Positions 1-8,627 are shown, counted from the stretch's first letter. The stretch: 64,000 nucleotides of DNA from JAKALX01 sp964508715 (GCA_964508715.1 CAZDUX010000009.1:74438-138437), one strand, 5' to 3'. The notes: generated by a model not told the origin, from the sequence alone. Numbers and translations: made by a program.

Positions 1-1034
1 ATGAGCTCCATCGCCGCACGGGGAACCACGTTGGCGAGAAGGTCGGCCCTGCATTGCACGACCGCCTTGAGTGCGCCCAAATCTTCGATCGCTTCATCCC
101 GCCGGTCCGGGCCCGCCATCGAAGCGGCTCGCAGTCGCTCCTCCCAGAACGCCTCCCACGCATCCAGCTCGGGAGCAACCTGCGCACGGTCACTGCGCCA
201 GCGCTCGGCGAGCTTCCCGGCATAGTCAAACCGCTCCGCCGTCGAGGCTCCGGCCATCTGCGCACAGCGTTCCAGCAGGCGTTCGCGCACGCCGATGAGG
301 TCCGGGTCGTTGGCGAAAGCGATGGCCCGGCCGGGCCGACCACGAGCCGCCTCCGCAGCTGCCGCCGCCAGGGCCGGCTCGACTCCGCGCTCCATGAGCC
401 CTGCCTCGATCTCCGCCCGCGGGACGGTGCGAACATCGATCCGCCGGCAACGGCTGAGGATCGTCTCGATGATCGACTCGGGTGCAGACGACACCAGGCA
501 GATAGCCGTGTGCCCCGGCGGCTCCTCCAGCGTCTTGAGTAACGTGTGCGCCGCATCACGGCCAAGGCGCTCGGCAGGATCGACGGTGATAACGCGATAC
601 CGGCCCTCAAACGGGTAGCGGGCCACGAGATCGATGAGCCCGCGAATCTGGCAGATGCGGATGTCACGGGAGTCGGGGTGTTTCGCGTGCGAACCCTCAC
701 CTTCGCGCGGCCGGCAAAGCACGTCGCCGGGCGCGAGCGTCAGGATGTCCGGGTGCGCACCATCGGCGATCAGGCGGCACGGCCGGCAAACACCGCAGGG
801 AACCTCCGAGTTCCCAGTACGAAGCGGCGTGTCGTCGAACAGCGCCGGTGCAGCCGGGTCCACCGGGGCTCCCCGCTCGCAATTGAGCATCTTCGCGTAT
901 TCCAGCGCGAGCAGCCGGCGGCCCGTACCCTCCGGACCCGCGAAAAGCAGTGCGTGCGGCGGCTCCTCACTCGTCGCAAGAGCCCGCAGCTCGCGGATGA
1001 CACCAGCATGACCAATCAGCCCACCCACAACCAC
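1..1034 (-). CDS. holB: DNA polymerase III delta' subunit (partial, C-terminus off window)
   Basis: Clamp-loader subunit that helps load the sliding clamp during replication. The reverse-strand reading begins VVVGGLIGHAGVIRELRAL, followed by a degenerate P-loop (GPEGTGR, in LLFAGPEGTGRRLLALEYA), a cysteine cluster (CGVCRPC) with a further Cys upstream as in the clamp-loader zinc module, and ITVDPAERLGRDAAHTLLKTLEEPP, which is typical of DnaX/HolB AAA+ proteins. An SRC-like element (SRCRRID) follows. The altered Walker A argues for delta' rather than DnaX. About 344 residues are visible and the reading frame is open to base 1. The start is a GTG at 1034 (another in-frame GTG is 6 nt in); the best GGAGG lies about 17 nt upstream, so the exact start is uncertain. 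Confidence 0.85.
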   Translation of the reverse strand, partial: MVVGGLIGHAGVIRELRALATSEEPPHALLFAGPEGTGRRLLALEYAKMLNCERGAPVDPAAPALFDDTPLRTGNSEVPCGVCRPCRLIADGAHPDILTLAPGDVLCRPREGEGSHAKHPDSRDIRICQIRGLIDLVARYPFEGRYRVITVDPAERLGRDAAHTLLKTLEEPPGHTAICLVSSAPESIIETILSRCRRIDVRTVPRAEIEAGLMERGVEPALAAAAAEAARGRPGRAIAFANDPDLIGVRERLLERCAQMAGASTAERFDYAGKLAERWRSDRAQVAPELDAWEAFWEERLRAASMAGPDRRDEAIEDLGALKAVVQCRADLLANVVPRAAMEL

Positions 1035-1311
1035 GATGGTACCAGAGCCAGCCTCCGGTCCCGCACCCAAATCCGCCCTGAGGCCCCTTCCTCGACCATC
1101 TGCCGCCAACCCTCCGGTACCACTCCCCCATGCCCTCCGCCAATCCCTGTGGAAACTGATCTCCAACACCCCGGCCTTCCCACTACGAACACTCCTCCCC
1201 CCACAGTCGAAACCGGCCCGTACCATCGGACCAATACCCGGCTCGCAGCTCCAATCCAGCATCCCGGAACGGCGACGCCCATGAAGCTCAATTCGAGCGC
1301 CGGGCATCCTG

Positions 1312-1926
1312 ATGCGCCTCCCCGCCCCCTGCTCCGCCACCACCCGAAGCGGCAAACCCTGCCGCTTCGCCGCCCGCAAAACCAGCGGCCTCTGCATCAA
1401 CCACGACCCCACGTACGCCGAACAACAACGCAGCAACATCCGCGAAGCCACCCGCCGCTCACTCCAGGTCCGCACCGTCATCCCCGTTCCACTCGAACAG
1501 GCCGACCTCTCCACGTGCGCCTCCATCCAGGCCGTCCCCGATGCCATCGTCCGCCTCGAGCTCACCGGGCAACTCGCACCTGTCCGCGCGCGCAACCTCC
1601 TCCGTGCCCTTTCCATCGCCATGCGCAACCTCGATAAGCACGCCTCCGTCCTCCCTGCCAGCCTCTACTACACCACCCGCGAAGCCCTCTCAGACGCAGG
1701 CCTCGCCGACCATGAGCACACCGGTGACCAACCCGTGTTCTTGCAAGTCCGGCCAGTGCGTTCCCCCACCTGTTTTTCTCGCACGCAACCCACCAGTGGT
1801 GCTGGTCACTCGCTACCGCCTTGGAGACAATCGAAGGGTGCCCGAACTACCCGAAGTCGAGACCATCCGCCGCGACCTCGAACCGCTCGTCACCGGGCGC
1901 CGGGTTACCGGTATCGAGGTCGATGA
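1312..1926 (+). CDS. Hypothetical zinc-binding-like protein overlapping mutM
   Basis: Not assigned to a family. The N-terminus has a probable metal site, C-x6-SGKPC then GLCINHDP (Cys/Cys/Cys/His within residues 7-31), followed by a basic helical stretch ending near residue 140. The last ~50 residues (RSPTCFSRTQPTSG onwards) are low-complexity and Arg/Pro-rich and lie over the mutM start, so the true protein may end near 1800 with the tail being readthrough after a frameshift or natural 3' erosion. The coding strand is unusually C-rich relative to neighbours. An 89-nt same-strand overlap with mutM would be exceptional. The N-terminal two thirds look real; the C-terminus is doubtful. Confidence 0.5.
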   Translation: MRLPAPCSATTRSGKPCRFAARKTSGLCINHDPTYAEQQRSNIREATRRSLQVRTVIPVPLEQADLSTCASIQAVPDAIVRLELTGQLAPVRARNLLRALSIAMRNLDKHASVLPASLYYTTREALSDAGLADHEHTGDQPVFLQVRPVRSPTCFSRTQPTSGAGHSLPPWRQSKGARTTRSRDHPPRPRTARHRAPGYRYRGR

Positions 1927-2689
1927 AGCAACCGTCCGCTTGCTCGCGGGCGCGCCAATCGAGGCGCTGCGCGCCAGCCTCGTGGGCCGCACCTTCACGG
2001 CAGTGGGACGGCGTGGCAAGTACCTCCTCCTCGCAATGGACGACGGCCGCGTGCTGGCCGCTCACCTGCGAATGACCGGGCGCCTCGTCTGGCGGGCCCA
2101 CGACGCACCTCCAGAACCGTACGAACGGGCACGCATCACGCTCGATAACGGCTACGACGTGCGCTGGGCCGACCTGCGGAAGTTCGGCACCTGGCGCATC
2201 GTCGAAAGCGCCGATCAAGTGGTCCAGAAGCTCGGGCCAGAGCCCATCGACGAGGGGTACTCCCTGGAGCAGCTGCGCAACGCCCTGCGGGGGCGAACCG
2301 CTGCCGTCAAAACCGTCCTCCTCGACCAGCGGCGCGTCGCAGGCCTCGGCAACATCTACGTCGATGAGGCGCTCTACGCCGCTCATATCCGGCCCGATAC
2401 ACCCGCCGGCTGGGTTTCCGCCGCAGCCCTCAGGCGCCTCTTCGTAACGTCCCGGACGGTGCTCGAACGAGGCATCGAAAACCGCGGCGCCAGCTTCAAG
2501 GACTACGTCGACGGGCAGGGAAACCAGGGGAGCCAGCACATGCACGTCCAGGTCTTCCGCCGCACCGGAAAGCCCTGCTACGCCTGCGGCACGCCAATCG
2601 CGCGAACCGTCATCGGCGGCCGCGCCACCCACTACTGCCCGAGATGCCAGCCACGCGCACGACGCCCGAGGACAGCCAATGCTCGTTGA
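1838..2689 (+). CDS. mutM: Formamidopyrimidine-DNA glycosylase (MutM/Fpg)
   Basis: Bifunctional base-excision repair glycosylase/AP lyase that removes 8-oxoguanine and FaPy lesions. The GTG start at 1838 gives the invariant N-terminus PELPEVETIRRDL, with catalytic Pro2 and Glu3; a longer upstream frame would bury Pro2, so this start is firm. The conserved Lys lies in GRRGKYLLL (residue 61). The H2TH region includes LLDQRRVAGLGNIYVDEALY. The C-terminal zinc finger is complete (CYACGTPI...HYCPRC), and 283 aa is normal. It overlaps the next gene by 11 nt, so the two are probably co-transcribed. Confidence 0.97.
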   Translation: MPELPEVETIRRDLEPLVTGRRVTGIEVDEATVRLLAGAPIEALRASLVGRTFTAVGRRGKYLLLAMDDGRVLAAHLRMTGRLVWRAHDAPPEPYERARITLDNGYDVRWADLRKFGTWRIVESADQVVQKLGPEPIDEGYSLEQLRNALRGRTAAVKTVLLDQRRVAGLGNIYVDEALYAAHIRPDTPAGWVSAAALRRLFVTSRTVLERGIENRGASFKDYVDGQGNQGSQHMHVQVFRRTGKPCYACGTPIARTVIGGRATHYCPRCQPRARRPRTANAR

Positions 2690-3596
2690 TCCGGCCACCC
2701 TGGCACGTGCACTCGGCCTCCCGCTCTCGGCGGAGGTGGACTTCGAGCCCCTCGCCGGCCCCTCGGTGCTCGCGGAGATCGCCACCGTCCACACCGCGCA
2801 GGGCTCGCGAACCGTCGTCCTCCGTTCGAACCATGACAGCGAAGCGGCCATGAACCACGCCGCAACCATGGAGGCACTCACACGCGCCGGCTTCACCTCG
2901 ATCCCCGCGCTCCTTGCAGTCGACGCCGATGTCACCATCGAGGACCGGGTCGAGGGGGTGAGTGCGCTTCAGCTCGTCCCTCCTCCCGGGTCAGCCGAGG
3001 CGGCTATCGAGGCGTTGGCGGCCCTCCACGAACTCCCCGTCCGTGAAGGGCTGCGCTGGGGGACCTCGTCGGCGGAAGTGCTGCCCGGTCCCGATCTGCC
3101 CCTCCACCGGCTCGGGTTCGCATCACACGAACGCGAGCCGGCACGCGAGTGGCTGGCGGCGATGCACGAAGCGCTGCTCGGTGGCCCGTTCGGATTCGTC
3201 CACGGCGAGACAACAGCGGCGAACATGCTCCTCGCCCCCGGCCGCGCATGGCTCACGGAGTTCTCGAAGGCGGGCTTCGGGCCGCAGCTCTTCGATCTCG
3301 TTGCGTTCCTGCTCACATCAGGACTCGACGCTCCTGCACGGCTCGCCCTCGCCGCAAGGTACGTGCAGGCTCGCGGCCTCGAGCGCGAAACCGTGGACCT
3401 GGCCGACCTTGCGGGAATCGCCTGGGGGATGAACGAACTGCTCGGGCTCCCACGCCGCCAGGTCGAGACACTCGGCGACGACATCGCAACAGAGGCGCTT
3501 CGGACCATGGCACTGCGGATCGACCGCGGCATCCGCCACCCGGCGGGCAACCACCCGGTCGCAATTGGCCTCCGCGCTGCCCTCTGGCCGGCGTAA
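2679..3596 (+). CDS. Aminoglycoside-phosphotransferase-fold protein with HGE in place of HGD
   Basis: Protein-kinase-like/APH fold, 305 aa. The Brenner-type catalytic loop reads FVHGETTAANMLL (around residues 169-181) where active kinases have HGDxxxxN, so the catalytic Asp is replaced by Glu. The metal-binding loop normally reading IDW/IDF appears as LTEFSKAGFGPQLFDLVAF, again altered. The N-lobe lysine candidate is in TVVLRSN and is not obvious. The gene starts inside the end of mutM (11-nt overlap). The substrate is unknown; it could be a pseudokinase or a kinase using Glu. The fold assignment is fairly secure, the activity is not. Confidence 0.65.
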   Translation: MLVDPATLARALGLPLSAEVDFEPLAGPSVLAEIATVHTAQGSRTVVLRSNHDSEAAMNHAATMEALTRAGFTSIPALLAVDADVTIEDRVEGVSALQLVPPPGSAEAAIEALAALHELPVREGLRWGTSSAEVLPGPDLPLHRLGFASHEREPAREWLAAMHEALLGGPFGFVHGETTAANMLLAPGRAWLTEFSKAGFGPQLFDLVAFLLTSGLDAPARLALAARYVQARGLERETVDLADLAGIAWGMNELLGLPRRQVETLGDDIATEALRTMALRIDRGIRHPAGNHPVAIGLRAALWPA

Positions 3597-3605
3597 GATC
3601 AGCCG

Positions 3606-4253
3606 ATGCCAGACCCGAAGTTCCCCGGAGACCTCACCGAGCTCGATTTCGTGGCGGCCTACTCGCGAAGCACCCTGAGAAAGCCGCAACTCGCTGCCGA
3701 TGCGGCGTTGCGCGCCCTCGTCTTCGCCGATACGAGCGACCGTGTCGTCCTCGTCGGGCTCATCGCCGGGGAACTCTCGGAGGCGTGCCGCCGGCTCGTG
3801 GCCGTCTACCGGGCACTCGCCGACCGGCGGGTAAGCGTCGCGCGCTCCCTCCTCGCGCCACTCCCCGGGCTGCCCGAGTGGCGCGAGTTCGCCCACGAGG
3901 CCGGGACGTTCTCGCCAGAACAGCTGCTCCGGGAACTGGGGCTGGGAGAACGTGCGTTGCCATACGCCGAGAACCTGCGTGGTCAGCCATCACTCGCCGA
4001 CCTGGGAGAGCTCGTCGCAGCCGCCGAGACGGGCAATCCGATGTTCCTGGTGCCAACCTTCGGGCGGGCCGACGAGGCGTGGGTGGCTGGCATCGATCAC
4101 GAGGGACGCATGGTGGCAACCGCGTTCGCAGCCGCGAGCGAGCCAGACGCAATCGGGCTGGCCGACCTGACCGCCGACCTGTGCGGTATCGCTCGCGGGT
4201 TCCTCGAAAGCTACCTCCACGGGCGGCGGAACGCCGGGCGGCACGATGACTGA
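3606..4253 (+). CDS. Hypothetical protein
   Basis: A 215-aa soluble protein I do not recognise. It is acidic/hydrophobic and helical in its first half (LAADAALRALVFADTSDRVVLVGLIAGELSEACRRLVAVYRALADR), with a C-terminal part (GNPMFLVPTFGRADEAWVAGIDHEGRMVATAFAAASEPD) that looks like a beta-rich fold. There are no signal peptide, transmembrane segment or catalytic motifs. It sits 9 nt after the APH-like gene and overlaps the P1 peptidase by 8 nt, so it belongs to the mutM run. Codon use and GC resemble the neighbours, which supports a real gene. Confidence 0.7.
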   Translation: MPDPKFPGDLTELDFVAAYSRSTLRKPQLAADAALRALVFADTSDRVVLVGLIAGELSEACRRLVAVYRALADRRVSVARSLLAPLPGLPEWREFAHEAGTFSPEQLLRELGLGERALPYAENLRGQPSLADLGELVAAAETGNPMFLVPTFGRADEAWVAGIDHEGRMVATAFAAASEPDAIGLADLTADLCGIARGFLESYLHGRRNAGRHDD

Positions 4254-5241
4254 GTGGCAGGCCGGGCGAAACAACGCAATAACCGACGTGCCCGGTATCC
4301 GTGTTGGGCACCACACCGACCGGAGGGGGATATCCGGCTGTACCGTCATCCTTTGCGAAGGTGCGCGGTTTGCAGCGGCCGACGTCCGTGGGGGTGCTCC
4401 CGGCACGCGTGAGACCAATGTGCTCGACACGGCCAATGTCGTGCGGACCTGCCATGCGATCGTGTTCAGTGGAGGCAGCGCTTTTGGACTCGCGGCCGCT
4501 TCCGGGGTCATGCGCTGGTGCGAAGAGCACGAGATCGGCTTCCAAACCACGCGCCGGCGCGTACCAATCGTGGCCGGTGCGGTGCTCTATGACCTTGGCG
4601 TTGGCGACCCGACGGCGTTTCCCGGCGAACATGCCGGGTATGTGGCCGCATCACGCGCGAAACGCGGATCCGTCGCTGAAGGCAGCGTTGGCGCCGGAAC
4701 CGGTGCCACGGTCGCCAAGCTGCTCGGCCCGGATCGCTGCCTGAAGGGCGGGATCGGCACCGCGAGCGCGATCGGGCCTGGCGGCCTCGTCGTGGGTGCA
4801 CTCGTCGCGACAAACGCGGTAGGGAGTGTGTTTGACCCCGAGACCGGGAAGCTCATCGCCGGTCCGCGCAATCCCGATGGGACCATGGCAGGGCTGGCCC
4901 AGGCGCTTACCCAGCGGCAGGCAGCCATGGAAGCGTTGCTCGAGAACACCACGCTCATGTGTGTGGCCACAAACGCCAGGCTCGACCATCACCAGGTGCA
5001 GCGGCTCGCCATCCAGGCGCACGACGGGTTTGCCCGGGTCATCTCACCCGCACATAGCTTCAGCGATGGGGACGTTGCATTCGCCATATCGGCAGGCGAG
5101 ACGGACCTGGGGGCGGATACGCCAATGCTCGCTGGAATGCTGGCAGGCAGGGCTGTCGAACAAGCGCTGTTACGGAGTGTCTGGCTCGCCCGGGGAGTCC
5201 GCGGGGTGCCCGCGGTGGGTGAGTTCCTTGCGGCGCGTTAG
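4246..5241 (+). CDS. P1 family peptidase (DmpA/NylC-type N-terminal nucleophile hydrolase)
   Basis: Self-processing Ntn-type amidohydrolase of the L-aminopeptidase/D-esterase family. Hallmarks are NAITDVPGIRVGHHTD at the N-terminus, the ADVRGGAPGTRETN glycine-rich block, FSGGSAFGLAAASGV, and the cleavage region ENTTLMCVATNA (about residues 228-239). The nucleophile after cleavage should be Thr in N-T, as in NylC nylon-oligomer hydrolases, rather than the Gly-Ser of DmpA. Length (331 aa) matches the precursor. Its start overlaps the upstream gene by 8 nt, and its stop shares bases with the convergent PilZ gene. The natural substrate cannot be read from sequence. Confidence 0.9.
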   Translation: MTEWQAGRNNAITDVPGIRVGHHTDRRGISGCTVILCEGARFAAADVRGGAPGTRETNVLDTANVVRTCHAIVFSGGSAFGLAAASGVMRWCEEHEIGFQTTRRRVPIVAGAVLYDLGVGDPTAFPGEHAGYVAASRAKRGSVAEGSVGAGTGATVAKLLGPDRCLKGGIGTASAIGPGGLVVGALVATNAVGSVFDPETGKLIAGPRNPDGTMAGLAQALTQRQAAMEALLENTTLMCVATNARLDHHQVQRLAIQAHDGFARVISPAHSFSDGDVAFAISAGETDLGADTPMLAGMLAGRAVEQALLRSVWLARGVRGVPAVGEFLAAR

Positions 5242-5858
5242 GAGGCGAGGAGCCCCGCTTCGACTTCGGCGCCAAGCCGCTCGACGAGGTGCTGGACATG
5301 GAGGCTTGCGGTGTTCGAGAGCCCCTCGAACTGGAGGTGCAACACCAGGTGGCCTGGCTCACGCTCCCTGTTCACAACCCGGCAGGGCAGGCCGTCGGGA
5401 ACGTCATCGAGCCAGAACACGACGTCGGGCTGCTCGCAGTCAACGTCGCAGTCGATCTCGAGAGCGGCGCCGCCTTTCGAGATGTCGATGATTCGGCCCG
5501 GGTGGCACTCGCCTCCAAGCTCAACCGTCGCGGCGATCGCCGTCCGGTAGCGCGGGAAGAGGCGGGCATCCACCGGCCGCCAGGGGCTCTGTCGCAGGAA
5601 GATCGCCCGCGCGCCGCGCAGCTCCCGGAAACGGGCAAGGAGGACGACACGTTTGCCCACCGGCCCGGCAGCGAGGATGACGTCCTGCCCGGGCTCGGGC
5701 ACAGCCCCGGGCGAACCGAGGTCGAGGGTCACATTGAACGCCTGCTGCCCCACGAATACGCCGTCACACACTTCACCAGACGGCGAGCCGCGGCGAAGCA
5801 CCACTATCGGGGCGCCGGTAACGGGGGCAGGGGCAAGGGGCGCAGAATCGCTGCTCAC
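5238..5858 (-). CDS. PilZ domain protein (probable c-di-GMP receptor)
   Basis: A 206-aa cytoplasmic protein with a YcgR-like layout: an N-terminal beta domain (residues ~15-90), then PilZ. The c-di-GMP ligands are complete: RxxxR as RLFPR (residues 99-103) and DxSxxG as DISKGG (125-130). In the family such proteins adjust motility or polysaccharide synthesis when c-di-GMP rises. No cyclase, phosphodiesterase or flagellar gene is nearby. The final codon and that of the P1 peptidase share bases in TTAG. The assignment is solid; the output pathway is unknown, although a polysaccharide synthase operon lies at 23-29 kb. Confidence 0.88.
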   Translation of the reverse strand: MSSDSAPLAPAPVTGAPIVVLRRGSPSGEVCDGVFVGQQAFNVTLDLGSPGAVPEPGQDVILAAGPVGKRVVLLARFRELRGARAIFLRQSPWRPVDARLFPRYRTAIAATVELGGECHPGRIIDISKGGAALEIDCDVDCEQPDVVFWLDDVPDGLPCRVVNREREPGHLVLHLQFEGLSNTASLHVQHLVERLGAEVEAGLLAS

Positions 5859-5901
5859 ACCAATACCATCGGCAGATGGCCGGTATCCATGAATAGGAAC
5901 G

Positions 5902-6519
5902 TCAGGCGCGAGGTTGAAGGAGCATGACGGTGAGCTCCTGGGGGAGGGTGCCGCGCGTGATGGTGATCTTCGGCTGTGGCTCGGCCTTGGTACCCGTCTC
6001 CTTGACGAAGCGCTCGAGCGGATCGAGTTCCATTGTTTCCAGGTCGGTCTTGTAGAGCATGGGGACAGCGACTCGCGGATCGACGGTGGTCATTGCGTCG
6101 GCGGCCGCCGCGGCACTCAGCGATGGGCCGCCACCGATGGGCATGAGGAGGATATCGACGTCCTTGAGCGCATCGAGTCCGAGGTGGGTGGGAGCGGGCA
6201 CCCCAAGGTGGCCGATACGGATACCATCAATCTCAACGACGAAGACGATGTTGCGGCCCCCGTCCGGGAGCCGGGTCGCGATACCGGTGACAAGGATGCC
6301 GCCAACTTCGTATTCGCCGGGTGCGTCGAGGACGAGTGGCTCGCCCACCGCACCTTCGAGCCAGCTAAATCGCGGGTCGTCGCGATGACTAAGGGTGACG
6401 ATTTCCGCCGGCTGTGCGAGGTACCGATAACCACTCTCGGGCGGGCACGGATCCATCAGGACGGTGCCGTCGCGGCCCTTGAGGCGGAAGCAGGTGCGGC
6501 CAAGCCAGGTAATTTCCAC
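5902..6519 (-). CDS. MBL-fold hydrolase-like protein (UlaG/COG2220 type)
   Basis: A 205-aa metallo-beta-lactamase-fold protein, beginning MEITWLGRTCFRLKGRDGTVLMDPCPPESGY, the standard opening of the UlaG-like branch. The metal motif HxHxDH is degraded: the equivalent position reads TLSHRDDPRFSW, so one His and the DH pair are altered. Later strands (VVEIDGIRIGHLGVPAPTHLGLDALKDVDILLMPIGG) fit the fold, but the final metal His is not obvious. It may have lost or changed metal chemistry. It lies 43 nt upstream of the PilZ gene on the same strand and is possibly co-transcribed with it. Confidence 0.75.
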   Translation of the reverse strand: MEITWLGRTCFRLKGRDGTVLMDPCPPESGYRYLAQPAEIVTLSHRDDPRFSWLEGAVGEPLVLDAPGEYEVGGILVTGIATRLPDGGRNIVFVVEIDGIRIGHLGVPAPTHLGLDALKDVDILLMPIGGGPSLSAAAAADAMTTVDPRVAVPMLYKTDLETMELDPLERFVKETGTKAEPQPKITITRGTLPQELTVMLLQPRA

Positions 6520-6588
6520 GACCCCATGCTACCGGGATCAGCGGGTACGGGGAATGCTTCTGTTCATCCAGGTGATCAGTTCGGCAGC

Positions 6589-6840
6589 TCAGTAACCGCC
6601 GAGGATCGCTTCCAGCTCCTCGAGGCGCCGATCAACAGCCTCGAGTTCCTCGCAGAGCCGGCGCCAGTAAGCAGCCAGGGCGAGTCGTTCACGCTCGAAG
6701 CCGGCATGGGTTTCGAATGGAACGGGTGGCTGGCGCGATGGCCACCGGGAATGGCCGAAGGCACGGCAGGCTCCGCTTTCGGACGGGTAGAGCGGGAGTG
6801 TGTCATCCATCACCGGGCTCGAAGCATCAAGTGCGCGCAA
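6589..6840 (-). CDS. Small coiled-coil protein, hypothetical
   Basis: An 83-aa protein of unknown role. The last ~35 residues form a clear amphipathic helix or short coiled coil (ERERLALAAYWRRLCEELEAVDRRLEELEAILGG). The N-terminal half is Pro/Ser-rich and probably disordered. An internal Met (MDDTLPLYPS) is an alternative start giving 73 aa. It sits 69 nt upstream of the MBL-fold gene on the same strand. The coiled-coil periodicity argues for translation; no homologue is recalled. Confidence 0.5.
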   Translation of the reverse strand: MRALDASSPVMDDTLPLYPSESGACRAFGHSRWPSRQPPVPFETHAGFERERLALAAYWRRLCEELEAVDRRLEELEAILGGY

Positions 6841-7028
6841 CAGTACCTGCGCCCCGACATGAAAGCGTCATCCGCTGCCTCGAGGCATTGCGGGAGTGTA
6901 TCGATGCGCCCTCGTCTTACCCGGAGCTTTAGGATGCGGTGCCATTGACTCCACATCTGCCTTACGGGGTATGTGGTATCACGTTTCGGATGTTGTTAGA
7001 CTCCCGTCCACTCCGGGAGGGGAGCAGC

Positions 7029-8099
7029 ATGCAAGACCAGCTCACGCAATTCCTGGCACGCCAGTGGCCCGACGCACAGGAGATCATCATCGAGGGCTTC
7101 GCGGTCATCGCCGGCGGCTACTCTGAGGAAACGTACCGGTTCGACTGCCACGTTGTCCGCAGCGGCGAACGCCAGACCCATCCAATGATCCTGCGGAAAG
7201 ACCCGCCACCGGCAGCGAACATCCTGGCAAGCGACCGGCAGACCGAACATGAGCTTCTTCGCCTGGTTGCGCAGCACACGAACATCCCCGTGGCAGAGAG
7301 CTACTTCGTGGAGATGGACCCGGGCACGTTCGGTGAGCCCGCGATGATCATCGAGCGTGTCCGCGGGAGCGGTGAGCCCTCCGCCTTGTTCAATGGCGGG
7401 GCGAACGCTGGCCAGCTGGAGAGCGTCGCGACCCACCTCTGCGAACTCATGGCGGAACTCCACCTCACGAGCAGGGCGCTCCTGAATCCGAAGGGCGATC
7501 TCGATGATCCGCGCGGTATCGGCCTTGATGTCTCGACGTGGGATTCGTACATGGACGGAATGCTCCAGTACTACGTGGACAACTATCCGAATCTCGCGTT
7601 CGACCCCATCCCCGTGTACTACGACAGCTTCCTCTGGATGCGGCGAAACAAGCCGCGGGCGCTGCCGCTCGTGCTGGTGCACGGCGACTTCAATCCCTCG
7701 AACTTCCTCTACGAGGACGGTCGCGTCACAGCGCTCATCGACTGGGAGAATGCGCACGTGGGCGACCCGCGCGAGGACCTGGGCTGGCTCAAGCAGATGG
7801 ATATGCTTTCGGCGACCGACATCTTCGGGTCGGTGAAAGCGGATGGCGGATTCCTTGGCCACTACAACAGGCTGACGGGCTTCAACGTTACACCCGAAGA
7901 GGTCGAGTTCTTCCGCGTGTTCACTGCGGCGAATATCGGCACGCCCGTCGTGGCGGCGGTGAAACGGCGCCTGGACAGGGAGCACGAAGAGTTGCTGCAG
8001 CTCTACATCTTTCAGCCGGTGGTGGCGTCGCTCGCCTCGTTCCCGCAACTCCTGAACTATCCGATGTTCGCCAGCCAGGCTGTCTCGGAGGAGGCGTAG
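7029..8099 (+). CDS. APH-family phosphotransferase (ACAD10/FadE36-like kinase domain)
   Basis: A 356-aa kinase-fold enzyme. The N-lobe Lys is in PMILRKDPPP; the catalytic loop LVHGDFNPSNFLY has intact HGDxxxxN; the metal loop VTALIDWENAHVGDPREDLGW has intact IDWE and the downstream GDP motif. Proteins of this branch phosphorylate small hydroxylated molecules or acyl-CoA hydroxyls, and many sit near acyl-CoA dehydrogenases. The substrate here is unknown. The ATG at 7029 follows a strong Shine-Dalgarno (GGGAGGGGAGCAGC). The stop abuts the next start with no gap. Contrast the HGE-bearing paralogue at 2679. Confidence 0.85.
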   Translation: MQDQLTQFLARQWPDAQEIIIEGFAVIAGGYSEETYRFDCHVVRSGERQTHPMILRKDPPPAANILASDRQTEHELLRLVAQHTNIPVAESYFVEMDPGTFGEPAMIIERVRGSGEPSALFNGGANAGQLESVATHLCELMAELHLTSRALLNPKGDLDDPRGIGLDVSTWDSYMDGMLQYYVDNYPNLAFDPIPVYYDSFLWMRRNKPRALPLVLVHGDFNPSNFLYEDGRVTALIDWENAHVGDPREDLGWLKQMDMLSATDIFGSVKADGGFLGHYNRLTGFNVTPEEVEFFRVFTAANIGTPVVAAVKRRLDREHEELLQLYIFQPVVASLASFPQLLNYPMFASQAVSEEA

Positions 8100-8606
8100 A
8101 TGTACACGAGCCCCAGCATCGCCGAAGTCATCGACGGGGTGATTGCATCGCTCAACCGCGATGTGATGCCCGAACTCCAGAGCCAGAAGGCGGCCGTCGC
8201 GGTGATCATGATGCAGACGCTTCTCGAGGGGGTGAAGCAGCGTGTCCCCATCGAGCAGCAGATGATGGCAGCCGAGCACAACCAGATGACGGCCGTCTAC
8301 CGGGAAATGGCCCAGAGCATCGGCAGTGCGACTGGCCCGGAGGCGGAACGTATCCGGGCACGCGCCGCAACACTCGGGGCCTATCCGGACCTGCCCCAGA
8401 TCCCGGCATTCGACGACCTGGCACGAGCGTACCGAGAGCTGAGCCAGGGTCTCGTCGACTCGCTCGATGACCTTGACCGGCTGATCCGCGCAGGGAACGC
8501 GGGAGCGGAGGCCGCACTCGAACAAATGCGGACCTACCTGGGCCCGCGAACCATCGCCGATTTCACGACCTACTTCGTTGGCGCCGGGATGGCCGGGCGG
8601 GGGTGA
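8100..8606 (+). CDS. Hypothetical helical protein coupled to the upstream phosphotransferase
   Basis: 168 aa, predominantly helical (SIAEVIDGVIASLNRDVMPELQSQKAAVAVIMMQTLLEGVKQRV), without signal peptide, transmembrane segment or catalytic motif. The ATG follows the phosphotransferase TAG immediately, so translation is probably coupled and the two proteins likely act together, for example as a regulatory or stabilising partner. I recall no characterised family. Coding character matches the neighbours. Confidence 0.75.
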   Translation: MYTSPSIAEVIDGVIASLNRDVMPELQSQKAAVAVIMMQTLLEGVKQRVPIEQQMMAAEHNQMTAVYREMAQSIGSATGPEAERIRARAATLGAYPDLPQIPAFDDLARAYRELSQGLVDSLDDLDRLIRAGNAGAEAALEQMRTYLGPRTIADFTTYFVGAGMAGRG

Positions 8607-8627
8607 CGCCCGCCTTCGCCTCGCATC

